Below are positions 53,948-63,063 of a DNA stretch of 64,000 bases, piece after piece. Every line of letters begins with the position of its first letter. Positions within the stretch are counted from its first letter, which is position 1. The stretch spans positions 186,001-250,000 of the forward strand of contig NZ_ATHI01000026.1 in the NCBI RefSeq assembly GCF_000422245.1, written 5' to 3'. The stretch comes from Alkalidesulfovibrio alkalitolerans DSM 16529 (GTDB lineage: Bacteria > Desulfobacterota > Desulfovibrionia > Desulfovibrionales > Desulfovibrionaceae). The notes beneath the pieces are model-generated. The model was not told the DNA's origin and did not search any database. It worked only from the letters and a program-made list of their open reading frames with translations. The position numbers and the translations under genes are program-made.

Positions 53948-53988
53948 GAATCATACAACCAAAGCAAGCCACCCGAGGGGCCGCAGGC
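53918..53988 (+). promoter_or_regulatory. Antiterminator pairing of the trp-type attenuator
   Basis: GCCTGTGGTC (53918-53927) can pair along all 10 positions (two G-U) with GGCCGCAGGC (53979-53988), which overlaps the 5' arm of the terminator. The two structures are therefore mutually exclusive. The first strand lies right after the Tyr/Trp codons, so a ribosome stalled there would leave it free. Confidence 0.75.
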
Positions 53989-54015
53989 GAAAAGCCGGCG
54001 GCCCCTTGTTTTTTT
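53977..54015 (+). terminator. Attenuator terminator of the aromatic operon
   Basis: GGGGCCGC (53977-53984) pairs with GCGGCCCC (53998-54005), extended by GGC/GCC around GAAAA with one A-G mismatch. It is followed by TTGTTTTTTT (54006-54015). A strong intrinsic terminator placed before, not after, the operon. Confidence 0.92.
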
Positions 54016-54073
54016 CGGGGGAAAAACCGCCGGGCGTCGGCGCGAAACCCGAGGAAGGCCAAGGAGAAGGATC

Positions 54074-54898
54074 ATGGACCAGGGCAGTATCCAGATCGGT
54101 AAGAGCATCCGCCTCGAACGCATCTTCAACCGCCAGACCCGCCGCGCCATCGTGGTCCCGCTCGACCACGGCGTCTCCGTGGGGCCCATCTACGGCCTTG
54201 TGGACCTGCGCGAGACCGTGAACCACATCGCTTCCGGCGGGGCCAACGCCGTGCTCATGCAAAAGGGGCTGATCCGCTGCGGGCACCGCGGCGGCGGCAA
54301 GGACATCGGCCTCATCTGCCACCTCTCCGCATCCACCGCGCTCTCTCCATTCCCCAACGCCAAATGCATCGTGGCCACGGTGGAGGACGCCATCTGCCTG
54401 GGCGCGGACGCGGTCTCGCTGCACATCAACCTGGGCGACGAGACCGAGCGCGACATGCTGCGCGACCTGGGCCGCGTGACCTCCGACGCCGCGCGTTACG
54501 GCATCCCGGTCCTGGCCATGATGTACGCGCGCGGACCCAAGATCGACAATCCCTACGACCCCGACGTGGTGGCCCATTGCGCGCGCACGGGCGTCGAGCT
54601 CGGCGCGGACGTCATCAAGGTGCCCTACACCGGCGATATCGAATCCTTCGCCCGGGTCGTGGAGGCTTGCTGCGTGCCCGTGCTCATCGCGGGCGGCGAG
54701 AAGCTCGAGAACACCCGCGATCTGGTGCAGATGGTCCACGACTCCGTGCTCGCGGGCGGGCGCGGCCTGTCCATCGGCCGCAACATCTTCCAGGCCGACG
54801 ACCCGCGCGCCGTGGTAAGGGCGCTGCGCGGCGTGGTCCATGAGGACTGGGAAGTGGCCCAGGCCATGGAGTTCCTCGAAACCGGGAAGGAGGCGTAG
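54074..54898 (+). CDS. 2-amino-3,7-dideoxy-D-threo-hept-6-ulosonate (ADTH) synthase, FBA-I family
   Basis: 274 residues, DhnA-type class I aldolase family. In archaea and Desulfovibrio-type bacteria the paralog paired with DHQ synthase II makes ADTH from L-aspartate semialdehyde and 6-deoxy-5-ketofructose-1-phosphate. This replaces DAHP synthase as the entry to the shikimate pathway. Visible: AIVVPLDHGVSVGPIYGL, the Schiff-base lysine in ADVIKVPYTGD, LIAGGEKLENTRDLVQM and GLSIGRNIFQADDP. First structural gene after the attenuator; the next gene starts directly after its stop. The call rests on family plus context, since FBA members look similar. Confidence 0.9.
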   Translation: MDQGSIQIGKSIRLERIFNRQTRRAIVVPLDHGVSVGPIYGLVDLRETVNHIASGGANAVLMQKGLIRCGHRGGGKDIGLICHLSASTALSPFPNAKCIVATVEDAICLGADAVSLHINLGDETERDMLRDLGRVTSDAARYGIPVLAMMYARGPKIDNPYDPDVVAHCARTGVELGADVIKVPYTGDIESFARVVEACCVPVLIAGGEKLENTRDLVQMVHDSVLAGGRGLSIGRNIFQADDPRAVVRALRGVVHEDWEVAQAMEFLETGKEA

Positions 54899-55885
54899 AT
54901 GCGCCGCGTGATCTTTCGGGCCGTTCCTTTCGCCAAGGATGACGTGACCACGGCCCTTGAGAGCGGCGTGGACGCCGTGCTCTGCGAGCCCGAGCGGGCC
55001 GACGACGTGCGCGCCCTGGGCCGGGTGAGCGTGCTTACGCCCGCCGATTACGAGGTCGTGCGCATCGAGGACAAGTCCGACGAGGAGCGCGCCGCGAGCG
55101 CCCTTTCGCAGGGGCGAGCCGTGCTCATCGAGGCTCCCTGGGAGATCATCCCCATGGAGAACCTGCTGGCCGTGGCCGGAAACCCCGGCAGCGGCGCGCT
55201 GGCCGCCGAGGCCCGCAGCCTCGACGAGGCGCGGCTCGCGGCCGGGGTGCTCGAACGCGGCGTCGCGCAAGTGGTGGTCACGCCCGAGGGCGCGGGCGAG
55301 CTCTCGCGCATCGTGGCCGAGCTGAAGCTCTCGCGCGGCGCGGTGGATCTCGTGCCCGCACGGGTCGTGGCCGTGCGAAACGTCGGCCTGGGGCATCGCG
55401 TCTGCGTGGACACCCTCTCGGTGCTGGCGCGCGGGCAGGGGCTGCTCACGGGCAACTCATCGGGCTTCACCTTCCTCGTGCACGCCGAGACCGAATCCAA
55501 CCCCTACGTGGCCGCGCGGCCCTTCAGGGTCAATGCTGGGGCCGTGCATGCCTACGTCTTCATGGCCGACGGCCGGACCCGCTATCTGGAGGAACTGCGC
55601 GGCGGCGACGAGGTGCTCGTGGCCTCTGCCGACGGCTCCACGCGCACGGCCGTGGTCGGCCGCGCCAAGGTCGAGATCCGGCCCATGCTGGCCTTCGAGG
55701 CCGAGGTGGACGGCAGGCGCGGCGGCGTCTTTTTGCAGAACGCGGAGACCATCCGCCTGGTGCGGCCCGACGGCTCGCCCGTGAGCGTGGTGGAGATCAA
55801 GGAAGGCGACGAGGTGCTCGTGCGCCTGGACAAGGCCGGACGCCATTTCGGCATGGCCGTTGACGAGGAGATCGTGGAAGCATGA
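54899..55885 (+). CDS. 3-dehydroquinate synthase II (AroB' type)
   Basis: 328 residues. NAD-dependent oxidative deamination and cyclisation of ADTH to 3-dehydroquinate. Characteristic blocks: VDLVPARVVAVRNVGLGHRVCVDTLSVLARGQGLLTGNSSGFTFLVHAETESNPYVAARPFRVNAGAVHAYV and a C-terminal LVRLDKAGRHFGMAVDEEIVEA. Its ATG directly follows the synthase stop, and its end overlaps pheA by 4 bp (ATGA). Members average about 340-380 residues in archaea; this is slightly shorter. Confidence 0.95.
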   Translation: MRRVIFRAVPFAKDDVTTALESGVDAVLCEPERADDVRALGRVSVLTPADYEVVRIEDKSDEERAASALSQGRAVLIEAPWEIIPMENLLAVAGNPGSGALAAEARSLDEARLAAGVLERGVAQVVVTPEGAGELSRIVAELKLSRGAVDLVPARVVAVRNVGLGHRVCVDTLSVLARGQGLLTGNSSGFTFLVHAETESNPYVAARPFRVNAGAVHAYVFMADGRTRYLEELRGGDEVLVASADGSTRTAVVGRAKVEIRPMLAFEAEVDGRRGGVFLQNAETIRLVRPDGSPVSVVEIKEGDEVLVRLDKAGRHFGMAVDEEIVEA

Positions 55886-57084
55886 ACCCCGATGACGTGA
55901 AACCCGAGGCGCGGGCCGAGAAAGGCCGCGACGAGACGCGCGGCGAGGGCCGCATCGCGGACGAGACCGTGCTTTCGGCCGTGCGGCGCGAGATCGACGC
56001 CATCGACGAGGATATCCTCGAACTCTTGAACCGCCGCGCGCGCGTCTCGCGCCGCGTGGGGCGCATCAAGGCGGGCGGCTCGGGGCAGGTCTTCAAGCCC
56101 GGCCGCGAGGAGAAGTTGCTCGAAAAGCTCGGCCGCATGAACCAGGGGCCGCTGCCCGACGAACACCTTCGGGCCATCTACCGCGAGATCATCTCCTCCT
56201 CGCGCAGCCTGCAGCGCACCATTTCCGTGGTCTATCTCGGGCCCGAGGGCACGTTCTCGCATTTCGCTGGGCTCAGCTATCTCGGCGCGTCCTCGGAGTA
56301 CACGCCGCGTCCGCACATCGAGGGCGTCTTCGCCTCCGTGGCCTCGGGCGAGGCCGACCTGGGCGTCATCCCCATCGAGAATTCGCTGCAAGGGGCCGTG
56401 GGCCAGAGCCTGGACTGCCTCATGAAATACGGCGTCCACGTGCAGGCCGAGCTCTTCGCGCGCATCAGCCATTGCCTGATGGCCAAGGGCGGCGAACTCT
56501 CCGACGTGCGCCGCGTGCTCTCGCATCCGCAGCCGCTGGAGCAGTGCGGCGGCTGGTTGCGCGCCAACCTGCCCGGAGCCGAGCTTTTGCCCGTGGAGAG
56601 CACGGCCGCGGCCGCGCGCAAGGTGGCGGCCGGACGGGGCCAGGGCAGCGCGGCCATCGGCCATCCGCGCCTTGCGGCCATGACCGGGCTGAACGTGCTG
56701 GCCGCGCCCATCGAGGACTATCCCGACAACTGGACGCGCTTTTTCGTGATCTCTCGCGCGGCCAACAAGCCGGGGCCGGAAAACGCCAAGACATCGATCA
56801 TCTTCACCACGCCCGACAAGCCCGGCGCGCTGGCCGGAGTCCTGGACGTCCTGGCCGCGCAGGACGTCAACCTCTCCAAGCTCGAATCGCGGCCGGTCAA
56901 GGGCGAGAAGTGGAGATACGCCTTCTTCGCGGACCTCGAATGCGATCTGGGCCGCGAGGACAACGCCGCCGCGCTGGCCGGGCTGGCAGACGCCTGCGCG
57001 AGCCTCAAAGTGCTCGGCGCATACCCCAGGGGGCCGCTTTTGGACACCAAGCCGGATTCGGCCGCCGCACCGGAGGACGCATGA
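55882..57084 (+). CDS. pheA: Bifunctional chorismate mutase / prephenate dehydratase
   Basis: 400 residues. Three parts: an AroQ chorismate mutase (about 30-110: RREIDAIDEDILELLNRRARVSRRVGRIKA), a dehydratase (about 115-290: VYLGPEGTFSHFAGLSYLG; GVIPIENSLQGAVGQSLDCL; FFVISRAA) and an ACT regulatory domain (about 300-385: SIIFTTPDKPGALAGVLDVLAAQDVNLSKLESRPVKGEKWRYAFF). The ESRP motif marks Phe feedback binding. Overlaps both neighbours by 4 bp, so translation is coupled. Confidence 0.97.
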   Translation: MNPDDVKPEARAEKGRDETRGEGRIADETVLSAVRREIDAIDEDILELLNRRARVSRRVGRIKAGGSGQVFKPGREEKLLEKLGRMNQGPLPDEHLRAIYREIISSSRSLQRTISVVYLGPEGTFSHFAGLSYLGASSEYTPRPHIEGVFASVASGEADLGVIPIENSLQGAVGQSLDCLMKYGVHVQAELFARISHCLMAKGGELSDVRRVLSHPQPLEQCGGWLRANLPGAELLPVESTAAAARKVAAGRGQGSAAIGHPRLAAMTGLNVLAAPIEDYPDNWTRFFVISRAANKPGPENAKTSIIFTTPDKPGALAGVLDVLAAQDVNLSKLESRPVKGEKWRYAFFADLECDLGREDNAAALAGLADACASLKVLGAYPRGPLLDTKPDSAAAPEDA

Positions 57085-58418
57085 ACGCCGTGACCATCAC
57101 CGCACCGCCGTCCAAGTCTCTTTCCCATCGCGCGCTCATCGCCGCGGGCCTGGCCAACGGCGTGAGTCGCATCGCCAACGTCCTGCGCAGCGTGGACCTC
57201 TCCGTGACCCGGGCCTGCCTGGAGGCGGGCGGGGTGCGCATCGCCGAACTCGACGGCGGCGACTTCGAGGTCGTGGGCCGTCCGGGCGGGCTGTGCGGCG
57301 GCCCCCTGCGCGGCGGCGACGCGCCCGTGGTCCTGGACGTGCACGAGTCCGGCACTACCTGCCGCCTGCTGACCGCCGTGGCCGCGGCCGGGCACGGCGT
57401 CTTCGAGGTGCGCGGCGCGCCGCGCATGCACGAGCGGCCCATCGGCTCGCTGGCCACGGCCCTGCACAGCCTGGGCGCGGAGGTGCAGTGGCTGGAGAAG
57501 CCCGGCTTTCCGCCGCTGCGCGTGCTCACCGACGGCCTGCGGGGCGGGCTGGCCCAGGTCTCGCTCGACGAGTCGAGCCAGTACCTCTCCGGGCTGCTTC
57601 TGGCCGCGCCGTTGGCCGAGCGCGCCGTGGTCCTGGAGATCGCGGGGCAAAAGGTCGTCTCCTGGCCCTACGTCTCCTTGACCTTGCAGGTCATGGAGGA
57701 TTTCGGCTGCCGCTTCCAGGTCCTGGCGCGCCGGGGCGAAACCTTCGCGCCCATCGCCTGGCGCGAGGTGGCCGAGGCCAGGCCCGGCGAACTGAGGCTG
57801 GCCGTGGAGCCCTCGTCCTACACGCCGCGCGCCTACTCCGTGGAGGGCGACTGGTCCAGCGCCTCCTACTTCCTGGCCGCAGGGGCCATCGGCCCCGCGC
57901 CGGTCACGGTGCGCGGCATTCGGCCCGACTCGGCCCAGGGCGACCGGGCCATGCTGGACATCCTGGCCGCCTTCGGCGCGGACATCGCGCGCGGCGAGGA
58001 CCATGTGACCATCGCTCCGGCCGGGCTTCGCGGCATCGAGGTGGACATGGGCCGCTGCCCGGACCTCGTGCCCACGGTCGCGGCCCTGGCCGCTTTCGCC
58101 GAAGGCGAGACCGTGATCAGGAACGTGGCCCACCTGCGCATCAAGGAGTCCGACAGGCTCGAAGCGGCGGCCGAGAACCTGCGCCGCGCCGGGGCCACTG
58201 CCGAAGTCTTCGCGGACGGCATCCGCGTCGCGCGCGGCGCATTCAGGACGGGCGGCATCGACTTCGCCACCTTCGGCGACCACCGCATGGCCATGAGCGC
58301 GAGCCTTTACGGGCTTGCGGGCATCGAGGTCCGCCTGGACGATCCGGGCTGCGTGTCCAAGTCCTTCCCCGGCTTCTTCGCCGAGTGGGCCAGGGTCATG
58401 GCCGGGAGGGGCGCGTGA
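57081..58418 (+). CDS. aroA: 3-phosphoshikimate 1-carboxyvinyltransferase (EPSP synthase)
   Basis: 445 residues from the ATG after GGAGGA. Transfers enolpyruvyl from PEP to shikimate-3-phosphate. Family signatures: TITAPPSKSLSHRALIAAGLA, ESGTTCRLLTAVAAAG, HERPIGSLATALHSLGAEV, HLRIKESDRLEAAAENLRRAG and DHRMAMSASLYGLAG. Two inverted alpha/beta domains expected. The GTG start of the next gene overlaps its stop. Confidence 0.97.
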   Translation: MNAVTITAPPSKSLSHRALIAAGLANGVSRIANVLRSVDLSVTRACLEAGGVRIAELDGGDFEVVGRPGGLCGGPLRGGDAPVVLDVHESGTTCRLLTAVAAAGHGVFEVRGAPRMHERPIGSLATALHSLGAEVQWLEKPGFPPLRVLTDGLRGGLAQVSLDESSQYLSGLLLAAPLAERAVVLEIAGQKVVSWPYVSLTLQVMEDFGCRFQVLARRGETFAPIAWREVAEARPGELRLAVEPSSYTPRAYSVEGDWSSASYFLAAGAIGPAPVTVRGIRPDSAQGDRAMLDILAAFGADIARGEDHVTIAPAGLRGIEVDMGRCPDLVPTVAALAAFAEGETVIRNVAHLRIKESDRLEAAAENLRRAGATAEVFADGIRVARGAFRTGGIDFATFGDHRMAMSASLYGLAGIEVRLDDPGCVSKSFPGFFAEWARVMAGRGA

Positions 58419-59221
58419 GCCGCGAGATCAGGACGTTGGCCGTGGTCGGGGCGCGCGGCGAGATGGGCGCGATGTTCGTCTCGCGCGCCAAGGCCGCCGG
58501 GTGCGAGGTGCGGACCCTGGACAAGCCGCTTGTGGAGAAGGCGGCGCGCGAGGCCCTGGCGGGCGCGGACATGGTGCTTTTGTGCGTGCCCATCGACGCC
58601 ATGGGGCCGGTGCTCGGCATTCTCGCGCCGCTGCTCACGAAGACCCAGATCCTGTGCGACGTCTGTTCCGTGAAGGCCACGCCGCTGCGTCAGATGCTCG
58701 CGGTCCACGAGGGCCCGGTGGTGGGCACGCACCCGCTTTTCGGCGGCGTGCTGCCCGCGCCCGAGGACAGGCGCGTGGCCGTGTGCCCCGGCCGAGGCGA
58801 CGAAGCCCTGGCCGAGGTCTCGGCCTTCATGGAGCGGCTTGGCTTCATCTCCTTCACGGTCAGCGCCCGCGAGCACGACCAGGGGCAATCGCTGGTGCAG
58901 GGGCTCAATTTCGTGACCACGGTGGCCTATCTGGCCACGGTGGCCAGCCATGAAGGCGTGCTCAAGTTCGTCACCCCGAGCTTTCGCCGCCGTCTTGAGG
59001 CCGCGCGCAAGATGTGCCTGCGCGACGCGCCCATGTTCGAGGCAATGTTCGAATCCAACCCGGCCAGCCAGGAGGCTGTCCGCATCTTCCGTTCCCACTT
59101 GAACGTGGCGGCGGGTGGCGATGTCGATCTCCTGGTCGAGCGCGCCCGCTGGTGGTGGAGCGATGAAGCCCGCCGCCAGGAAACCACGTCAGGAGCGGAT
59201 CATGCGACCAATCAGGCTTAA
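58415..59221 (+). CDS. tyrA: Prephenate dehydrogenase (TyrA family)
   Basis: 268 residues from a GTG overlapping the aroA stop by 4 bp. NAD(P)-binding start LAVVGARGEMGAMFV, then ADMVLLCVPIDAM, LCDVCSVKATPLRQML, VGTHPLFGG with the catalytic His, and EHDQGQSLVQGLNFVTTVAYL with the second His of the family. There is no fused chorismate mutase and no ACT domain, so feedback control by Tyr may come through other residues. The C-terminal tail overlaps trpE by 20 bp. Confidence 0.93.
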   Translation: MSREIRTLAVVGARGEMGAMFVSRAKAAGCEVRTLDKPLVEKAAREALAGADMVLLCVPIDAMGPVLGILAPLLTKTQILCDVCSVKATPLRQMLAVHEGPVVGTHPLFGGVLPAPEDRRVAVCPGRGDEALAEVSAFMERLGFISFTVSAREHDQGQSLVQGLNFVTTVAYLATVASHEGVLKFVTPSFRRRLEAARKMCLRDAPMFEAMFESNPASQEAVRIFRSHLNVAAGGDVDLLVERARWWWSDEARRQETTSGADHATNQA

Positions 59222-60623
59222 GCAGCGGGCCAGGTTCCTGCCCGCGGACATCCAGACGCCCATCAGCCTCTATCTCGGGCTGGTGGGCGAGGGCCCCGGC
59301 ATTCTCCTGGAGAGCGCCGAGGTGGACGGGCGGCTGGGCCGCCACTCCCTCATCGCCTGGGACTTCAGGCTCATCCTCTCCTGCAAGGAAGGCCGCATGG
59401 AGGTGCTCGCGGGCGACACCCGCGTGGCCGCCTGCAACCGCCTGCACGGCGAGAACTATCTCGACGGCCTGCGCCGCGCCATGCAGGGCATCGTCATCGA
59501 GCCGCCCGACGAGGCATTGGACCTTCCGCCCATCACCCGTTCCCTGATCGGCTATTTCGGCTACGGCATGGCCGGGCTCTTCGAGGAGAAGATCGCCCCC
59601 CTGGTTCCGCCCGAACAGGCCGAGGGGGTGATGGTCCTGCCCGGCCATGTGGTGCTCTACGACCACCTGCACCACCGCTGCTGCCACCTGACCTGGGAGG
59701 CCGACGAAGCCGCCCCCCCGGCCTTCGATCAGGCGCGCGTCACGCGGCCCGCCAAGGCCCCGGTGGTGGGCGAGATCGCCATGCGGCCCGGCCCCGAGCG
59801 CTTCATGGACAACGTGCGCGCGGCCAAGGAGATGATCCGCCAGGGCGAGTGCATCCAGGTGGTCGTGGCCAACCGCTTCGAGGCCCCCTTCTCGGGCGAT
59901 CCCTTCACCTTGTACCGCAGGCTCAGGCAGGTGAACCCCTCGCCCTACATGTTCTACATGCGCCTGCCCGAGATCACCCTGGCGGGCTCATCGCCCGAGT
60001 TGCTGGTCAAGTGCCAGGGCGGCCTCCTGGAGACGCGGCCCATCGCGGGCACCCGGCCGCGCGGCGAGACCCCGGCCGAGGACGAAGCGCTGGCCCTGGA
60101 CCTGCTGGCCGATCCCAAGGAGCGCGCCGAGCACGTCATGCTCGTGGACCTGGGGCGCAACGACCTGGGCCGCATCGCCGCGCCGGGCACGGTGCGCGTG
60201 GAGCAGTTCATGAACGTGGAGCGCTTCTCCCACGTCATGCACCTGACCTCCTACGTGGAGGCCACGGCGCGAAAGGACGTGGACGCGCTGGACGTTTTGG
60301 CCTCGACCTTCCCGGCCGGGACGCTTTCGGGCGCGCCCAAGGTGCGGGCCATGGAGATCATCGCCGACCTGGAGAACCTGCCGCGCGGCCCTTACGGCGG
60401 GGCCGTGGGCTGGCTCGGCCTGGACGAGGGGCGCGTGGACCTCGACACCGGCATCCTCATCCGCACCCTGTGGGTGCGAAACGGCACGGTCTCCTGGCAG
60501 GCCGGGGCGGGCATCGTGCACGACTCGGTGCCGGAAAAGGAATGGGACGAGGTGAACAACAAGCTGCGCGCGGTGCGCAAGATTCTCGAAGGCGGAGGGA
60601 CGGGCGATGTTTTTGCTGATTGA
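59202..60623 (+). CDS. trpE: Anthranilate synthase component I
   Basis: 473 residues from the ATG after AGGAG, slightly shorter than the usual 490-520. The Trp feedback-binding motif LLESAEVDGRLGRHSLI is kept. Chorismate-binding blocks are ECIQVVVANRFEAPF, LAGSSPELLVKCQGGLLETRPIAGTRPRG, LVDLGRNDLGRIA, FPAGTLSGAPKVRAMEII and GAGIVHDSVPEKEWDE. Works with TrpG, whose gene starts inside its last codons (17-bp overlap), giving stoichiometric coupling. Confidence 0.96.
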   Translation: MRPIRLKQRARFLPADIQTPISLYLGLVGEGPGILLESAEVDGRLGRHSLIAWDFRLILSCKEGRMEVLAGDTRVAACNRLHGENYLDGLRRAMQGIVIEPPDEALDLPPITRSLIGYFGYGMAGLFEEKIAPLVPPEQAEGVMVLPGHVVLYDHLHHRCCHLTWEADEAAPPAFDQARVTRPAKAPVVGEIAMRPGPERFMDNVRAAKEMIRQGECIQVVVANRFEAPFSGDPFTLYRRLRQVNPSPYMFYMRLPEITLAGSSPELLVKCQGGLLETRPIAGTRPRGETPAEDEALALDLLADPKERAEHVMLVDLGRNDLGRIAAPGTVRVEQFMNVERFSHVMHLTSYVEATARKDVDALDVLASTFPAGTLSGAPKVRAMEIIADLENLPRGPYGGAVGWLGLDEGRVDLDTGILIRTLWVRNGTVSWQAGAGIVHDSVPEKEWDEVNNKLRAVRKILEGGGTGDVFAD

Positions 60624-61182
60624 CAACTTCGACTCCTTCACCTTCAACCTCGTGCAGGCCTTCCAGATGCTCGGCCGCGATCCCGTGGTGGTGCGCAACG
60701 ACCGTCCCGAACTCCTCGATCTGGCGGCCTCGCCTGACCTGGAGATGGTCTGCATCTCGCCCGGTCCCTCGCGGCCCGAGAACGCGGGACTGTGCCTGCA
60801 ATTCCTCGAACGGCTGCCCAAGACCACGCCCGTGCTCGGCGTGTGCCTGGGACACCAGATCCTGGGCCACTTCGCGGGCGCGCCGGTCTTCGTTGCCGAG
60901 CGCATCATGCACGGCAAGACCTCCGAGGTCGGCCACGACGGTACGGGGCTCTTCACGGGCCTGCCCGAGCCCATGGAGGTCTGCCGCTACCATTCGCTCC
61001 TGGTCCCGGCCGAGCGAAGCGACCTGCTGCAAGTCACGGCCAGGACCACGGACCAGGGCGAGGTCATGGGGCTTCGCTACAAGGACCGCCCCTGGGCCGG
61101 GGTGCAGTTTCATCCCGAATCCATTCTCACCCCGGACGGCATGCGGCTCTTGGCGAACTTCCCCAAGGCCCTCCTGTCCTGA
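60607..61182 (+). CDS. trpG: Anthranilate synthase component II (glutamine amidotransferase)
   Basis: 191 residues. Class I amidotransferase supplying ammonia to TrpE: LIDNFDSFTFNLVQAF, ISPGPSRPENAG, the nucleophile cysteine in GVCLGHQILGHF, CRYHSLLV and the triad HPESI. It is a separate subunit, not fused to TrpD. Confidence 0.96.
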   Translation: MFLLIDNFDSFTFNLVQAFQMLGRDPVVVRNDRPELLDLAASPDLEMVCISPGPSRPENAGLCLQFLERLPKTTPVLGVCLGHQILGHFAGAPVFVAERIMHGKTSEVGHDGTGLFTGLPEPMEVCRYHSLLVPAERSDLLQVTARTTDQGEVMGLRYKDRPWAGVQFHPESILTPDGMRLLANFPKALLS

Positions 61183-61195
61183 AAGGAGACGATAC

Positions 61196-62269
61196 ATGCG
61201 CGAGATATTGGAATCGCTCGCCCGGCGCGAGCATTTGACCCCTGGGCAGGCCGAGGAAGCCTTCTCCCTGCTCCTTTCCGGCGAGATGACGCCAGCCCAG
61301 GCCGGGGCGTTCCTGATGGGGCTTCGCGCCAAGGGCGAGACGGCCGACGAACTGGCCGCCGGGGTGAACGTCTGCCTGCGCGCGGCTAGGCCCGTGCCCG
61401 GCCTCTTCGGGCCGCGCATCGACACCTGCGGCACGGGCGGCGACAACCGCTGCTCCTTCAACTGCTCCACGGCCGTGGCATTGATCCTGGCGGCCATGGG
61501 CCACAAGGTGGTCAAACACGGCAACCGCTCGGTCTCCTCGTCGTGCGGCAGCGCGGATGTGCTGGAGGCCCTGGGCCTGCCCCTGGACCTGCCGCCCGAG
61601 GACGTGGCCGCCGAGCTTGCCCGCACGGGCTTCGCCTTCCTTTTCGCGCCCGCCTACCACCCGGCCTTCAAGAACGTCGGCCCGGTGCGCCGCGACCTGG
61701 GGCTTCGCACCCTGTTCAACGTCATGGGGCCGCTGCTCAACCCCGCCAGGCCCACGCACCAGATCGTGGGCGTGGCCGAGCCGAACCTGATGCCCGTGGT
61801 GGCCGAGGTTCTGGCCCGCTCGGGCGTTGAGCGCGCGGCCGTGGTGCACGGGGCCGAAGGCTTCGACGAGGTCACGCCGTTTGGCCCTTCGCGCGTGCTT
61901 TGGATCGAGGGCGGCCGCGTGGCCGAGGGCGTCATCGACCCCGAGGCGCTCGGCCTTGGCGGCGGCAGGCCCAAGGACGTGGCCGTGGCGGGCCGGGACG
62001 AGGCGCTTTTGGCCATGCGCGAACTGCTCGCGGGCAAGGGCCACATCATCATGCAGCACATGGTCATGCTGAACCTGGCCGTGGCGCTCTACGTGCTGGG
62101 CGAGGCAGGGGACATGCAGTCCGCGGCCATGCAGGCGCGCGGCGCGGTCTTCGACGGCGCGGCCGCGACGCTCTTCGCCCCGGCCGCGAGCGACGGCGCG
62201 GAACTCGATCCCCTGGCCGGATTCATGGACCCCTTCGGCGGCAAGGGCAAACATCCGGGGGGCTGCTGA
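61196..62269 (+). CDS. trpD: Anthranilate phosphoribosyltransferase
   Basis: 357 residues from the ATG after AAAGGAGA. Transfers phosphoribose from PRPP to anthranilate. Signatures: ITACGTGGD-like DTCGTGGDNRCSFNCSTAVALIL, KHGNRSVSSSCGSADVLEALG, FLFAPAYHPAFKNVGPVRRDLGLRTLFNVMGPLLNPA and VHGAEGFDEVTP. The TrpC start overlaps its stop by 1 bp (TGATG). Confidence 0.96.
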   Translation: MREILESLARREHLTPGQAEEAFSLLLSGEMTPAQAGAFLMGLRAKGETADELAAGVNVCLRAARPVPGLFGPRIDTCGTGGDNRCSFNCSTAVALILAAMGHKVVKHGNRSVSSSCGSADVLEALGLPLDLPPEDVAAELARTGFAFLFAPAYHPAFKNVGPVRRDLGLRTLFNVMGPLLNPARPTHQIVGVAEPNLMPVVAEVLARSGVERAAVVHGAEGFDEVTPFGPSRVLWIEGGRVAEGVIDPEALGLGGGRPKDVAVAGRDEALLAMRELLAGKGHIIMQHMVMLNLAVALYVLGEAGDMQSAAMQARGAVFDGAAATLFAPAASDGAELDPLAGFMDPFGGKGKHPGGC

Positions 62270-63063
62270 TGGCTTCCGGCATCTTGGAGCGTTTTCGGGC
62301 CGCCAAGCTCCCCGAGATCGAGGCCCTGCGCGAGCGCGAGAAGCGCGGCCAGCTTCCCGGTTTCTATCTGGGCGGTCGTCCGTCGTTTTCGGATGCGCTG
62401 CGCGCCAAGGGGCCGCTCGCGGTCATCGGAGAATACAAGCGCGCCTCGCCGAGCAAGGGCGACATCAACCTCGGCATCCCGGCGCTGGACGCCTGTCAGG
62501 CTTACGCCAAGGCCGGGGCCGCGGCGCTGTCCATCCTCACCGAGCGCGACCACTTCAAGGGCGATCCGGCCTTTCTCACCCAGTGCCGCCCCGTGGGGCT
62601 GCCCATGCTGCGCAAGGACTTCCTCTTCGACGAGGTGCAGATCAGGGAGACGGCGGCCACGCCCGCCTCGGCCCTGCTGCTCATCGCGCGCATGCTGCCC
62701 GACGCGGCTGCCCTGGCCCGGCTCATGGCCCTGGCCGGAGCGGCTGGGCTCGAATCCGTGGTTGAGATCTTCGATACGGCCGATCTTGCCATGGCGCGCG
62801 AGGCCGGGGCCTTGCTCATTCAGGTCAACAACCGCGATCTGGACACCCTGACCACGGACCTGGGCAATGCCGAACGCCTCATGGAGGCTGCGGGCGGCCC
62901 GCGCGGGAACGAAGTGTGGATCGCGGCCAGCGGCATCACCGGCCCGGCCGACGCGGCCCGCATGCGCCGCGCGGGCTACGGCGCGATTCTCGTGGGCACG
63001 AGCCTGATGGCCGCGCGCGATCCCGGCGCGGCCCTGGCCGCGCTCGCCCGAGGCGCGGCGTGA
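62269..63063 (+). CDS. trpC: Indole-3-glycerol phosphate synthase
   Basis: 264 residues. TIM barrel. Catalytic lysines and loops: AVIGEYKRASPSKGDIN, ALSILTERDHFKGDPAFL, LPMLRKDFLFDEVQI, LLIQVNNRDLDTL and WIAASGITGPADAARMRRAGYGAILVGTSLM. It lacks the fused TrpF seen in enterics; the separate trpF follows with a 4-bp overlap. Confidence 0.96.
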   Translation: MASGILERFRAAKLPEIEALREREKRGQLPGFYLGGRPSFSDALRAKGPLAVIGEYKRASPSKGDINLGIPALDACQAYAKAGAAALSILTERDHFKGDPAFLTQCRPVGLPMLRKDFLFDEVQIRETAATPASALLLIARMLPDAAALARLMALAGAAGLESVVEIFDTADLAMAREAGALLIQVNNRDLDTLTTDLGNAERLMEAAGGPRGNEVWIAASGITGPADAARMRRAGYGAILVGTSLMAARDPGAALAALARGAA

